The notes under the pieces are model-generated. The model saw only the letters and a list, made by a program, of their open reading frames with translations, did not search any database and was not told where the DNA came from. A stretch of 64,000 nucleotides of DNA from Peteryoungia ipomoeae. GTDB lineage: Bacteria; Pseudomonadota; Alphaproteobacteria; Rhizobiales; Rhizobiaceae. Shown here piece after piece: positions 57,059-64,000 of this stretch (position 1 is the first letter of the stretch; the number at the start of each line of letters is the position of its first letter). Where the stretch lies: assembly GCF_004912165.1 (NCBI RefSeq), contig NZ_STGV01000001.1, positions 620,001 to 684,000 on the forward strand, written 5' to 3'. The position numbers and the translations under genes are program-made.

Positions 57059-58056
57059 GCGGCCTCCTGTTGTGCCCGGTCGACAAGGCCCTGGGCGAGC
57101 GCTTCAACCAAGTTCGCCTCGACAAAGGCTGCATCTTTCGACGTCATCAGCGCGGTCTTGATATCGCGCGGTGCTGACGGGGCATGGCGATCGAGATACC
57201 AACCGAGATGTTTGCGCGCATGCCGGACACCGACTTCGGCACCGTAGTGCGAGAGCATCATGCGATAATGTTCTGCAGCAAGCGCCGGTATCGCATCGGG
57301 GTTCGGGCCAGCATCACCGGCAAGCCACCCCGCATGCCAGGGCCGCCCGTAGCTTGATCGTCCCACCATCACGGCATCGGCGCCGGAGCGTCTAAGGATC
57401 TCGGCTGCATCCGTCTTCGTCTCGACGTCGCCATTGGCGACAAGTGGAATGCGCACTGCGTCGCGCACGGCCGCGATCGCATCCCAGTCCGCACGACCTT
57501 CGTAGAACTGCATGCGCGTGCGTCCATGGATCGTCACCATCTGAACGCCCGCCGCCTCAGCGCGCGCGGCGATTTCGGGTGCGTTGATCGAGGCATGATC
57601 CCAACCCAGGCGCATCTTCACCGTGACCGGCACCTTGACGGCGCGCACGGTCGCCTCGATCAGCGACAGAGCATGGTCTGGTTCGCGCATCAGGGCCGAG
57701 CCCGCATAGCCGCCTATGACCTTCTTGGCGGGGCACCCCATGTTGATGTCGATGATATCCGCGCCATTGGCTTCCGCGATGATGGCGGCCTCGGCGAGCC
57801 AGCGGGCTTCGCGACCTGCCAGTTGGACCATGTGCGGGGTCAGGCCCGCCCCCTTCAGTCGCGCCCAGCTTTCGGCCGCATTGAACACCAGCTCCCGGCT
57901 GGCGACCATTTCGGTCACCACGAGGCCCGCGCCGTGTCGAAATGCCAGTTGACGGAAGGGCAGATCCGTCACGCCCGACATGGGGGCCAGGATGACACGA
58001 TTTCGCACTGGAACGGATCCAATGTGAAAGGCGCTATCCAGGGAATGCGATGGCAA
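57055..58056 (-). CDS. dusB: tRNA-dihydrouridine synthase (NifR3 type)
   Basis: FMN enzyme reducing uridines in tRNA D-loops. The 333 residues show [17 protein letters not shown] near 19, [21 protein letters not shown] (catalytic Cys), the IHGRTR motif and NGDV. The first codon is TTG (58056); no ATG comes before residue 26, so TTG is the likely start although its ribosome binding site is weak. First gene of the dusB-ntrB-ntrC operon, as in many rhizobia. Confidence 0.94.
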   Translation of the reverse strand: MPSHSLDSAFHIGSVPVRNRVILAPMSGVTDLPFRQLAFRHGAGLVVTEMVASRELVFNAAESWARLKGAGLTPHMVQLAGREARWLAEAAIIAEANGADIIDINMGCPAKKVIGGYAGSALMREPDHALSLIEATVRAVKVPVTVKMRLGWDHASINAPEIAARAEAAGVQMVTIHGRTRMQFYEGRADWDAIAAVRDAVRIPLVANGDVETKTDAAEILRRSGADAVMVGRSSYGRPWHAGWLAGDAGPNPDAIPALAAEHYRMMLSHYGAEVGVRHARKHLGWYLDRHAPSAPRDIKTALMTSKDAAFVEANLVEALAQGLVDRAQQEAA

Positions 58057-58229
58057 ATGACTATCTTTCGAGCATTGGTGTTAGCTGCATGATTTTTAGC
58101 CATTGCGTGGCCAAAAGCCAAGAGGGCATTTCCCCACGGCAACAAAAAATCATGGCTATGCTGGAAATGCTTCGTTCAAGCCGATAGAGCACGCGTTTGA
58201 AGGCAATGTGTCATGGACCAGGTGGGGCG

Positions 58230-59438
58230 ATGGAGCAAGAGCAGATCGGCGCAATCGGTATCGTGGTGGTGGCGGCCGGCCGGGGCGAACGCGCAGGCGC
58301 TTCCGTGGAGGGGCCCAAGCAGTATCGTCGGATCGGCGGCAAGCCGGTCATCTGGCATACACTACGGCGCCTGCTTGACTGGCCCCGAGGCGGACCTGTC
58401 ATTGCCGTGATCCATCCGGATGACGAAGGCCTCTTTGCCGCAGCAACCGGCGATCTCGACTTCGGATCGCGACTGACGCTGGTTCATGGTGGCGCGAGCC
58501 GGCAGGTGTCCGTGTTGAACGGGCTGCTGGCACTCGAAGACCGCGGCGTTTCGCATGTGATGATCCACGACGCGGTCCGTCCTTTCATCGAGCCGGACCT
58601 TCTCGATGCGATCGCCAATGAGTTCGATCGCGGACGACCAGCCGTCCTGCCGGCGCTGCCGGTCGCGGATACCATCAAACGCGCGAACCGGACTCGTAGC
58701 ATTGTGGAAACGGTGCCGCGCGCCGATCTCTTTGCCGCGCAGACGCCGCAAAGCTTTACGTTCGAGCCTATCCTTGCCGCGCATCTACGGGCAGCTGATG
58801 GCGGATCCAATGAATTTACCGACGACGCCTCGATCGCAGAATGGGCCGGCATTCCGGTTCACATCGTCGCCGGGTCGCCAGACAACGTGAAACTGACTAT
58901 CCAGAGGGATATTGCCATGGCCGATGAGAAGCTCAGCCGCAGGACGCTGCCGGATGTTCGCACAGGCAATGGTTATGACGTTCACCAGCTGGAAGCTGGA
59001 GACGGAGTGACCCTTTGTGGGATCTTCATTCCGCATGATCAGAGGCTGAAGGGTCATTCCGACGCCGACGTCGCGCTGCATGCGCTGACCGATGCCCTGC
59101 TTGCGACCTGCGGCGCCGGTGACATCGGCGATCATTTTCCGCCATCGGACATGCGCTGGAAAGGAGCCCCCTCGCGGATCTTCCTTGAGCATGCGGCGAA
59201 CCTCGTTCGCGAAGCCGGCGGCACAATCATGAATGCGGACATCTCGCTGATTGCAGAAGCCCCCCGGATCGGGCCGCACCGTCAGGCCATGCGCGAGCAA
59301 CTCTCGGAGATCCTGTCCATCACGCTCGACCGATGCTCCGTCAAGGCGACGACGAATGAGACAATCGGCTTCGTCGGTCGCCGCGAGGGCATTGCGGCGA
59401 TTGCGACGGCCACGGTCGTCTATCAGGGGCGCGACTGA
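58230..59438 (+). CDS. ispDF: Bifunctional IspD/IspF isoprenoid enzyme
   Basis: Two MEP-pathway steps in one chain: CDP-ME formation and ME-cPP formation. The 402-residue protein has IspD (about 1-220; [27 protein letters not shown]) joined to IspF (about 240-395; [28 protein letters not shown]). The ATG at 58230 follows GGTGGGG by five bases. The stop overlaps the start of the next gene by one base. Confidence 0.97.
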   Translation: MEQEQIGAIGIVVVAAGRGERAGASVEGPKQYRRIGGKPVIWHTLRRLLDWPRGGPVIAVIHPDDEGLFAAATGDLDFGSRLTLVHGGASRQVSVLNGLLALEDRGVSHVMIHDAVRPFIEPDLLDAIANEFDRGRPAVLPALPVADTIKRANRTRSIVETVPRADLFAAQTPQSFTFEPILAAHLRAADGGSNEFTDDASIAEWAGIPVHIVAGSPDNVKLTIQRDIAMADEKLSRRTLPDVRTGNGYDVHQLEAGDGVTLCGIFIPHDQRLKGHSDADVALHALTDALLATCGAGDIGDHFPPSDMRWKGAPSRIFLEHAANLVREAGGTIMNADISLIAEAPRIGPHRQAMREQLSEILSITLDRCSVKATTNETIGFVGRREGIAAIATATVVYQGRD

Positions 59439-59944
59439 TGGGTCTCCTCCCCGCAGACATCGAAGCCCAGGCCTCTGGTGTCATTGACCTGTATTCAAAA
59501 CGCGGCTGGCGGATCGCGACGGCGGAATCCTGCACTGGCGGATTGATTGCAGGTGCACTCACTGAAATCGCCGGGTCTTCGGCAGTCATCGACCGCGGCT
59601 TTGTTACCTATAGCAATCAGGCCAAGATGGACCTGATCGGCGTTTCCGCCGCTGCACTCGAGCGCTTCGGTGCTGTGTCACGCGAGACCGCTTTGCAGAT
59701 GGCGCGGGGCGCGCTGATGCGGTCGGATGCCGAGGTTGCGGTGGCGGTGACAGGCATTGCCGGCCCAGGTGGCGGATCGGCGGAAAAGCCGGTCGGCCTC
59801 GTGCATCTGGCGCTCGCCACGCGAAGCGGAGACATCGTCCACCGCGAAATGCGCTACGGCGATGTCGGGCGAAGCATGGTGCGGATGCAGACGATCAGAA
59901 CAGCTCTCGAGATGCTGTTAGCAGCCGCCCACCCTCAGGCGTAG
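59438..59944 (+). CDS. CinA C-terminal family amidohydrolase (nicotinamide-nucleotide deamidase)
   Basis: A 168-residue CinA_C domain protein, the stand-alone form of the PncC nicotinamide-mononucleotide deamidase. It has TAESCTGGLIAGALTEIAGSS, GFVTYSNQAKMDL, AVAVTGIAGPGGGS and VGLVHLALA. The family role is recycling NMN to nicotinate mononucleotide. It overlaps ispDF by one base and the convergent RatA gene by 10. Confidence 0.9.
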   Translation: MGLLPADIEAQASGVIDLYSKRGWRIATAESCTGGLIAGALTEIAGSSAVIDRGFVTYSNQAKMDLIGVSAAALERFGAVSRETALQMARGALMRSDAEVAVAVTGIAGPGGGSAEKPVGLVHLALATRSGDIVHREMRYGDVGRSMVRMQTIRTALEMLLAAAHPQA

Positions 59945-60381
59945 ATCTTGTCGGCCCGCGCCTCGAAGGCTTCCGAGAACATCCGGAAGGCGCGGTCGAA
60001 CATCGAGCCCATGAGGGCGCCGAGGATGCGATTCTTGAACTCGTAGTCGATGAAGAACTGGACCGCACATCCGCCGTCGGCTGTTTCTTCAAAGCGCCAG
60101 CGATTGTCGAGATATCTGAACGGGCCTTCAATGTATTTCACGTCGATGGCGCGCTCCGCGGGCGTTAGAAGCACTTGTGTTGTAAAGGTCTCGCGAATGG
60201 CCTTGTAGCCAACCGTCATGTCGGCCAGCAGCAGTTCCTTGCCGTCGCGTTCGCGCCGCGAGCGAATGTTCAAGGCCTCGCAGAGAGGCAGAAATTCCGG
60301 ATAGCGCTCGACATCGGCGACAAGGCTGTACATCCGATAGGGCGAGTGCTTGACGAGGCGGCGAGTTTCGAACTGAGGCAT
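59935..60381 (-). CDS. RatA/Coq10-type START-domain protein
   Basis: A 148-residue SRPBCC (START-like) protein with PQFETRRLVKHSPYRMYSLVADVERYPEFLPLCEAL at the start and FIDYEFKNRILGALMGSMFD near the end, matching Coq10/RatA. The family binds ubiquinone or, as RatA, the 50S subunit. Here it lies downstream of lipA, an order common in alphaproteobacteria. The exact role is undecided. Confidence 0.88.
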   Translation of the reverse strand: MPQFETRRLVKHSPYRMYSLVADVERYPEFLPLCEALNIRSRRERDGKELLLADMTVGYKAIRETFTTQVLLTPAERAIDVKYIEGPFRYLDNRWRFEETADGGCAVQFFIDYEFKNRILGALMGSMFDRAFRMFSEAFEARADKIYA

Positions 60382-60390
60382 GTCAGGGAC

Positions 60391-60963
60391 TTAATGAGGA
60401 AGCCCCGCAAGATCAAGCAGGTGCGCCATTTCGCCATGGGATTTGAGTGTAACAACCGGAACATCTGGGCCGTGTCGGTCGATTCCCTCAACGATCCTCG
60501 GCGCAAAGCGGCGCTCGAAGGTCCAGATATAGGAAAGGAATTCCCGGTCGGGCCATTTTTCGATGCAGCCCACGGCCATTTCAGGACGATGGCGACCGAC
60601 ATGCCGACTGGCGCGACGGTAGACTCCGAGCAAGCAGCGCCACCGAGAAAGCCTTACCCAAATCACCAGATCGGCACGCGGCATGCGCAGGTCAAAGCTC
60701 GAGGGATTGGTTCCATCGATGAGCCAGCGCTCGCCTCTGACAATCTCGGTTATGATCTGCCTCTGCTCCGCCCGGGGGCGCTGGACCCAATCGGGAAGCC
60801 AGAACACTTCGCGGTCCATCGAATGATTGGGAAGATCAAGACCGCTCGCGATTTTGCGGGACAAAGTCGATTTGCCGCCACCGGAACAACCGATCACCAT
60901 GACGCGCCGCGCATTCCGCAGGTGCGCCGCCCCATCCTCAATCGTCTCTACGTGACACACCAT
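60391..60963 (-). CDS. P-loop kinase-like protein (adenylate-kinase/FlaR-type)
   Basis: A 190-residue P-loop NTPase with VIGCSGGGKSTLSRKIA (Walker A) near 23-39 and RYxGTN-like WLIDGTN near 82. It belongs to the AAA_17/topology-modulation (FlaR-like) group of small kinases. Substrate unknown. A start at the internal ATG (residue 22) is possible, as the first 20 residues are not clearly conserved. It lies between lipA (65 bases) and the RatA-like gene (nine bases). Confidence 0.82.
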   Translation of the reverse strand: MVCHVETIEDGAAHLRNARRVMVIGCSGGGKSTLSRKIASGLDLPNHSMDREVFWLPDWVQRPRAEQRQIITEIVRGERWLIDGTNPSSFDLRMPRADLVIWVRLSRWRCLLGVYRRASRHVGRHRPEMAVGCIEKWPDREFLSYIWTFERRFAPRIVEGIDRHGPDVPVVTLKSHGEMAHLLDLAGLPH

Positions 60964-61028
60964 GTCCCTGCGCTCCTCGTTGAAGGCGGCCTAACGCCTC
61001 CTGCGAGGTTGAGGAAGCTCTTAGTCAG

Positions 61029-61994
61029 TTAGACCTTTGCGAGCAGCTTTTCGCGCGCTGCCCTCAACCGTGTGAAATCGTCGCCGGCATGGTGCGACGA
61101 GCGGGTCAGAGGGCTCGAGGATACCATCAGGAAGCCCTTGGTATAGGCGATATCCTCATAGGACTTGAACTCTTCAGGCGTTACGAAGCGCTCGACCTTG
61201 TGATGCTTGCGCGTTGGCTGGAGATACTGGCCGATGGTCAGGAAGTCGACATCCGCGGAGCGCAGGTCATCCATCAACTGCAGCACCTCGTTGCGCTCTT
61301 CGCCGAGACCGACCATGATTCCGGATTTGGTGAACATGGTCGGATCCAGTTCCTTGACCCGCTGCAGCAGGCGCACGGAGTGGAAGTAACGGGCGCCCGG
61401 GCGAACAGTCAGATAGTTGCCCGGCACGGTCTCCATGTTGTGGTTGAAGACGTCGGGCTTGGCCGCAACGACGCGTTCGAGAGCGCCCGGCTTTTTCAGG
61501 AAGTCCGGCGTCAGGATTTCGATCGTCGTCTCTGGTGATGCTTCGCGGATCGCCCAAATCACCTTCTCGAAATGCTCGGCACCGCCGTCGGCCAGATCGT
61601 CACGATCGACCGAGGTGATGACGACGTGGGAGAGGCCCATCTGGCGGACCGCCTTGGCAACGTTGGCGGGCTCTTCCAGATCAAGTGGGTTCGGCCTGCC
61701 TGTTGCGACATTGCAGAAGGCGCAGGCACGGGTACAGATTTCACCCATGATCATGAATGTGGCGTGCTTCTTGTCCCAGCATTCGCCGATATTGGGGCAG
61801 CCGGCCTCTTCGCAGACGGTGACAAGCTTGTGCGACCGGACGAGGTCACGGGTTTCGTGGTACCCCTTGGACGTCGGGGCCTTGACGCGGATCCACTCCG
61901 GCTTGCGCAGCACTTCCGTATCGGGCTTGTGCGCCTTTTCGGGATGGCGCACGCGCTTGTCTTCGGGGGCGGTTCTGTCCAGAATCGTAACCAT
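61029..61994 (-). CDS. lipA: Lipoyl synthase
   Basis: Radical-SAM enzyme that inserts two sulfurs into octanoyl groups of lipoyl-dependent complexes. The 321 residues carry the auxiliary cluster motif [12 protein letters not shown] (C-x4-C-x5-C), the radical-SAM CTRACAFC (C-x3-C-x2-C) and the C-terminal [15 protein letters not shown] (RSSYHA-like) serine ligand. The start [12 protein letters not shown] is at 61994. Encoded near lpdA, whose complexes need lipoyl groups. Confidence 0.97.
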   Translation of the reverse strand: MVTILDRTAPEDKRVRHPEKAHKPDTEVLRKPEWIRVKAPTSKGYHETRDLVRSHKLVTVCEEAGCPNIGECWDKKHATFMIMGEICTRACAFCNVATGRPNPLDLEEPANVAKAVRQMGLSHVVITSVDRDDLADGGAEHFEKVIWAIREASPETTIEILTPDFLKKPGALERVVAAKPDVFNHNMETVPGNYLTVRPGARYFHSVRLLQRVKELDPTMFTKSGIMVGLGEERNEVLQLMDDLRSADVDFLTIGQYLQPTRKHHKVERFVTPEEFKSYEDIAYTKGFLMVSSSPLTRSSHHAGDDFTRLRAAREKLLAKV

Positions 61995-62120
61995 GCAGTC
62001 CTCGTCGGTTGCCACAGCCCTCAAGGCCGGTCGGCTTTGCCGTTACATATACATTCCGAGGATAAAAGTCAGGCCGCCAAATGCATGGCGGCCCAGACAT
62101 CTCTGCATGGGGAGCAGATG

Positions 62121-62375
62121 TTATCGTCGGACCATTCTGCCAACGGCAATCAGCAGGCAAGCGCCAAGGAAGCCGATGATCAGGTATGCGATTGCCCCGG
62201 CATAGGCGACGTTGAAAACCTGCGCCAGGATAAAATTGAGCGCGATCGCGCCCACGATGCCGAGCACGATGTTCATGATGAGCCCCATGTTGCTCCGCAT
62301 GAACCGCTCGGCGAGCCAGCCGGCCAGACCACCGATCACGATTGCGCCAATCAGGCCTACACCATTGAGATCCAT
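62121..62375 (-). CDS. GlsB/YeaQ/YmgE family stress membrane protein (copy 1)
   Basis: An 84-residue protein, almost all hydrophobic: three helices with the family pattern IGAIVIGGLAGWLAERFM and GLIMNIVLGIVGA. Predicted inner-membrane; function unknown, linked to stress in enterics. ATG at 62375 is preferred, in-frame ATGs at 62381 and 62399 are alternatives. A second copy lies 133 bases upstream on the same strand. Confidence 0.85.
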   Translation of the reverse strand: MDLNGVGLIGAIVIGGLAGWLAERFMRSNMGLIMNIVLGIVGAIALNFILAQVFNVAYAGAIAYLIIGFLGACLLIAVGRMVRR

Positions 62376-62507
62376 TGTCATTCTCCATCCAGTTTTCAAT
62401 GATGGAACAATGTATCCCCGTGGCGAAAGTTCCCGATCCGGCGACCGCTTCCATTGCGAATGCCGTAGCCTGTGACCGATTGCACAACGCTCTCTCGCGA
62501 CACAGGC

Positions 62508-62756
62508 TCAGCGGCGCAGCAGCTTGACCAGGAACAGCAAGAGGCTTGCACCCAAAAACGCCGTGACGAAGTAACCGAGTCGAGTGTCTGCGACGAGGAC
62601 GCCGAAGACCCTGAGTACGGCAATAGCGACAACGGAGCCGACAATTCCGAGCACGATGTTCATGAAGATGCCGTAGCGCATGTCCATGAATTTGCCAGCG
62701 AGCCAACCCGCCAGCCCTCCAAAGAAGATCGCACCGATCCAGCTGACGCTTTCCAT
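62508..62756 (-). CDS. GlsB/YeaQ/YmgE family stress membrane protein (copy 2)
   Basis: An 82-residue paralogue of the neighbouring gene, starting MESVSWIGAIFFGGLAGWLAG, with MRYGIFMNIVLGIVGS and a C-terminal KLLRR tail. AGGAACGGGA sits just before the ATG at 62756. It lies 47 bases downstream of lpdA. Confidence 0.85.
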   Translation of the reverse strand: MESVSWIGAIFFGGLAGWLAGKFMDMRYGIFMNIVLGIVGSVVAIAVLRVFGVLVADTRLGYFVTAFLGASLLLFLVKLLRR

Positions 62757-62802
62757 TCCCGTTCCTTTCCCTGCACTCACGGGTGCCCGCCGAAACGCCC
62801 GA

Positions 62803-64000
62803 TCAGGCGTTCAGCACGCGACCATAGGCGTCAAGCACACTTTCCTTCATCATTTCCGACAGCGTCGGATGCGGGAAAATCGTGTGCATCAATTCCTCTT
62901 CCGTCGTCTCCAGGTTCATGGCGACGACGAAGCCCTGGATCAGTTCGGTCACTTCCGCACCCACCATATGGGCGCCGAGCAGCTCGCCGGTCTTCTTGTC
63001 GAAGATTGTCTTGATCATGCCCTGGTCTTCGCCAAGCGCTATCGCCTTGCCGTTGGCATTGAAGTTATAGCGGCCAACGCGAATGTCGCGACCGGCTTCC
63101 TTCGCCTTGGCTTCCGTCAGGCCAACCGAGGCGACCTGCGGATTGCAGTAGGTGCAGCCAGGGATCTTTGCCTTGTCCATCGGGTGAACGTTCGGCAGGC
63201 CGGCGATCTTCTCGATGCAGATGACGCCCTCATGCTCGGCCTTGTGAGCAAGCATCGGTGGGCCGGCAACGTCGCCGATCGCATAGAGGCCCGGCACATT
63301 GGTCTTGCCATAACCATCGATGACAATGCAGCCGCGATCGGTCTTCACGCCGAGTGTTTCAAGGCCGAGGTTCTCGATATTGCCCTGCACGCCAACGGCC
63401 GAGATCAGGCGATCGGCGGTGATCTGCTGCACCTTGCCATCCTTGGTCTCGACATGGGCGGTGATGGAGTTTGCACCCTTTTCGACCTTGGAGACCTTGG
63501 CCTCGGTGATGATCTTGAGCCCACGCTTTTCGAGCTGCTTGCGGGCCAATGTGGAGATCTCGACGTCTTCCACCGGCATGATGTTCGCCATCAACTCGAC
63601 AACGGTCACATCGACACCCATCGAGCGGTAGAAAGAGGCGAATTCGATGCCGATAGCGCCCGAGCCCATGACGACAAGCGATTTCGGCATGAAGTCCGGC
63701 TTCATCGCCTCGAAATAGGTCCAGATCAGCTTGCCATCCGGCTCGATGCCGGGCAGCGCGCGCGGCCGTGCACCGGTCGCTACGATAATATGCTTGGCGG
63801 TGTAGGTGCCCTCGCCCTTGACGCCCTTCGGAACCGGGTTTTGCGGCTCGACGACAGGCTTGGTCATTTTGCCAACGATCACTTCGCCGGGCTTGGAAAG
63901 CTTGGCTTCGCCCCAGATCACGTCAACCTTGTTCTTCTTCATCAGGAAGGCGACGCCGCCATTGAGGCGGGCCGATACGCCGCGCGAGCGGGCAACCACG
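62803..64000 (-). CDS. lpdA: Dihydrolipoyl dehydrogenase, N-terminus cut by window edge
   Basis: E3 flavoprotein that reoxidises dihydrolipoamide of 2-oxoacid dehydrogenase complexes. The 398 or so visible residues carry the NAD motif GSGAIGIEFASFYRSMG, the second FAD motif YAIGDVAGPPMLAHKAEHEG and the C-terminal dimerisation domain with catalytic FPHPTLSEMM. The N-terminal GxGxxG and active-site disulfide are beyond the window. Nearby lipA and the RatA-like gene suggest the pyruvate dehydrogenase locus. Confidence 0.96.
   Translation of the reverse strand, partial: VVARSRGVSARLNGGVAFLMKKNKVDVIWGEAKLSKPGEVIVGKMTKPVVEPQNPVPKGVKGEGTYTAKHIIVATGARPRALPGIEPDGKLIWTYFEAMKPDFMPKSLVVMGSGAIGIEFASFYRSMGVDVTVVELMANIMPVEDVEISTLARKQLEKRGLKIITEAKVSKVEKGANSITAHVETKDGKVQQITADRLISAVGVQGNIENLGLETLGVKTDRGCIVIDGYGKTNVPGLYAIGDVAGPPMLAHKAEHEGVICIEKIAGLPNVHPMDKAKIPGCTYCNPQVASVGLTEAKAKEAGRDIRVGRYNFNANGKAIALGEDQGMIKTIFDKKTGELLGAHMVGAEVTELIQGFVVAMNLETTEEELMHTIFPHPTLSEMMKESVLDAYGRVLNA

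Overview
The window is ordinary chromosomal DNA from an alphaproteobacterium of the Rhizobiaceae (Rhizobium / Agrobacterium / Allorhizobium group). Supporting evidence: glnB-glnA behind a sigma-54 promoter; a dusB(nifR3)-ntrB-ntrC-ntrY-ntrX-trkA-aminotransferase-hfq-hflX run; the cysG-DUF2849-cysI-DUF934 sulfite-reduction cluster; an alphaproteobacterial LexA box (GAAC-N7-GAAC) between uvrA and ssb; a 931-residue GyrA; fused IspDF; and lpdA beside lipA and a Coq10/RatA-type gene. GC is high, genes are tightly packed, and there are no rRNA genes, CRISPR arrays, insertion sequences or phage genes.

Layout. 1-9050: glnA (cut by the window edge) and glnB on the minus strand, nnr, a Na/phosphate symporter, a DUF72 protein and uvrA. 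9200-20230: ssb, a DUF2254 membrane protein with marC, gyrA, three tiny minus-strand membrane-protein genes not normally annotated, coaD, two cyclophilins, queA-tgt and a DUF4864 protein. 20467-28927: a metallophosphoesterase, then a minus-strand run rlpA - dac - tmk - holB - metG - tatD - MBL hydrolase (cell wall and replication/translation). 29158-35931: tRNA-Ser(UGA), an orphan treY, a VanZ-like protein and a MacA/MacB-type efflux system. 35994-40949: ferredoxin-NADP reductase and the siroheme/sulfite reductase cluster. 41214-43081: a deaminase-fold protein, a VOC protein and mazG. 43088-46621: an accessory insert between mazG and hflX. 46639-58056: hflX back through dusB, the nitrogen-regulation block. 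58230-64000: ispDF, a CinA C-terminal amidase, a RatA-like protein, a P-loop kinase-like protein, lipA, two GlsB/YeaQ membrane proteins and lpdA (cut by the window edge).

The most unusual part is the accessory insert. It holds bchE (B12-dependent radical-SAM, oxygen-independent Mg-protoporphyrin monomethyl ester cyclase) and bchJ (V4R protein of bacteriochlorophyll synthesis), overlapping by 14 bases as a two-gene operon, and facing a frameshifted FAD monooxygenase. No other photosynthesis gene lies in the window. The 85-base gap between hflX and bchE carries two apparent control sites: an FNR/FixK-type anaerobox, and a perfect 12-base inverted repeat whose inner bases form TGT-N12-ACA, the pattern bound by CrtJ/PpsR repressors of photosynthesis genes. 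That repeat also touches the bchE ribosome binding site. An intact, apparently oxygen- and redox-regulated bchEJ pair in a housekeeping rhizobial context is the best lead here.

Other points: a tRNA-guanine transglycosylase lacking three of four zinc ligands; a DD-carboxypeptidase homologue lacking the KTG lysine and SxN serine; three small hydrophobic proteins with a diverged direct repeat between gyrA and coaD; and two more Crp/Fnr-like palindromes upstream of macA and fpr.
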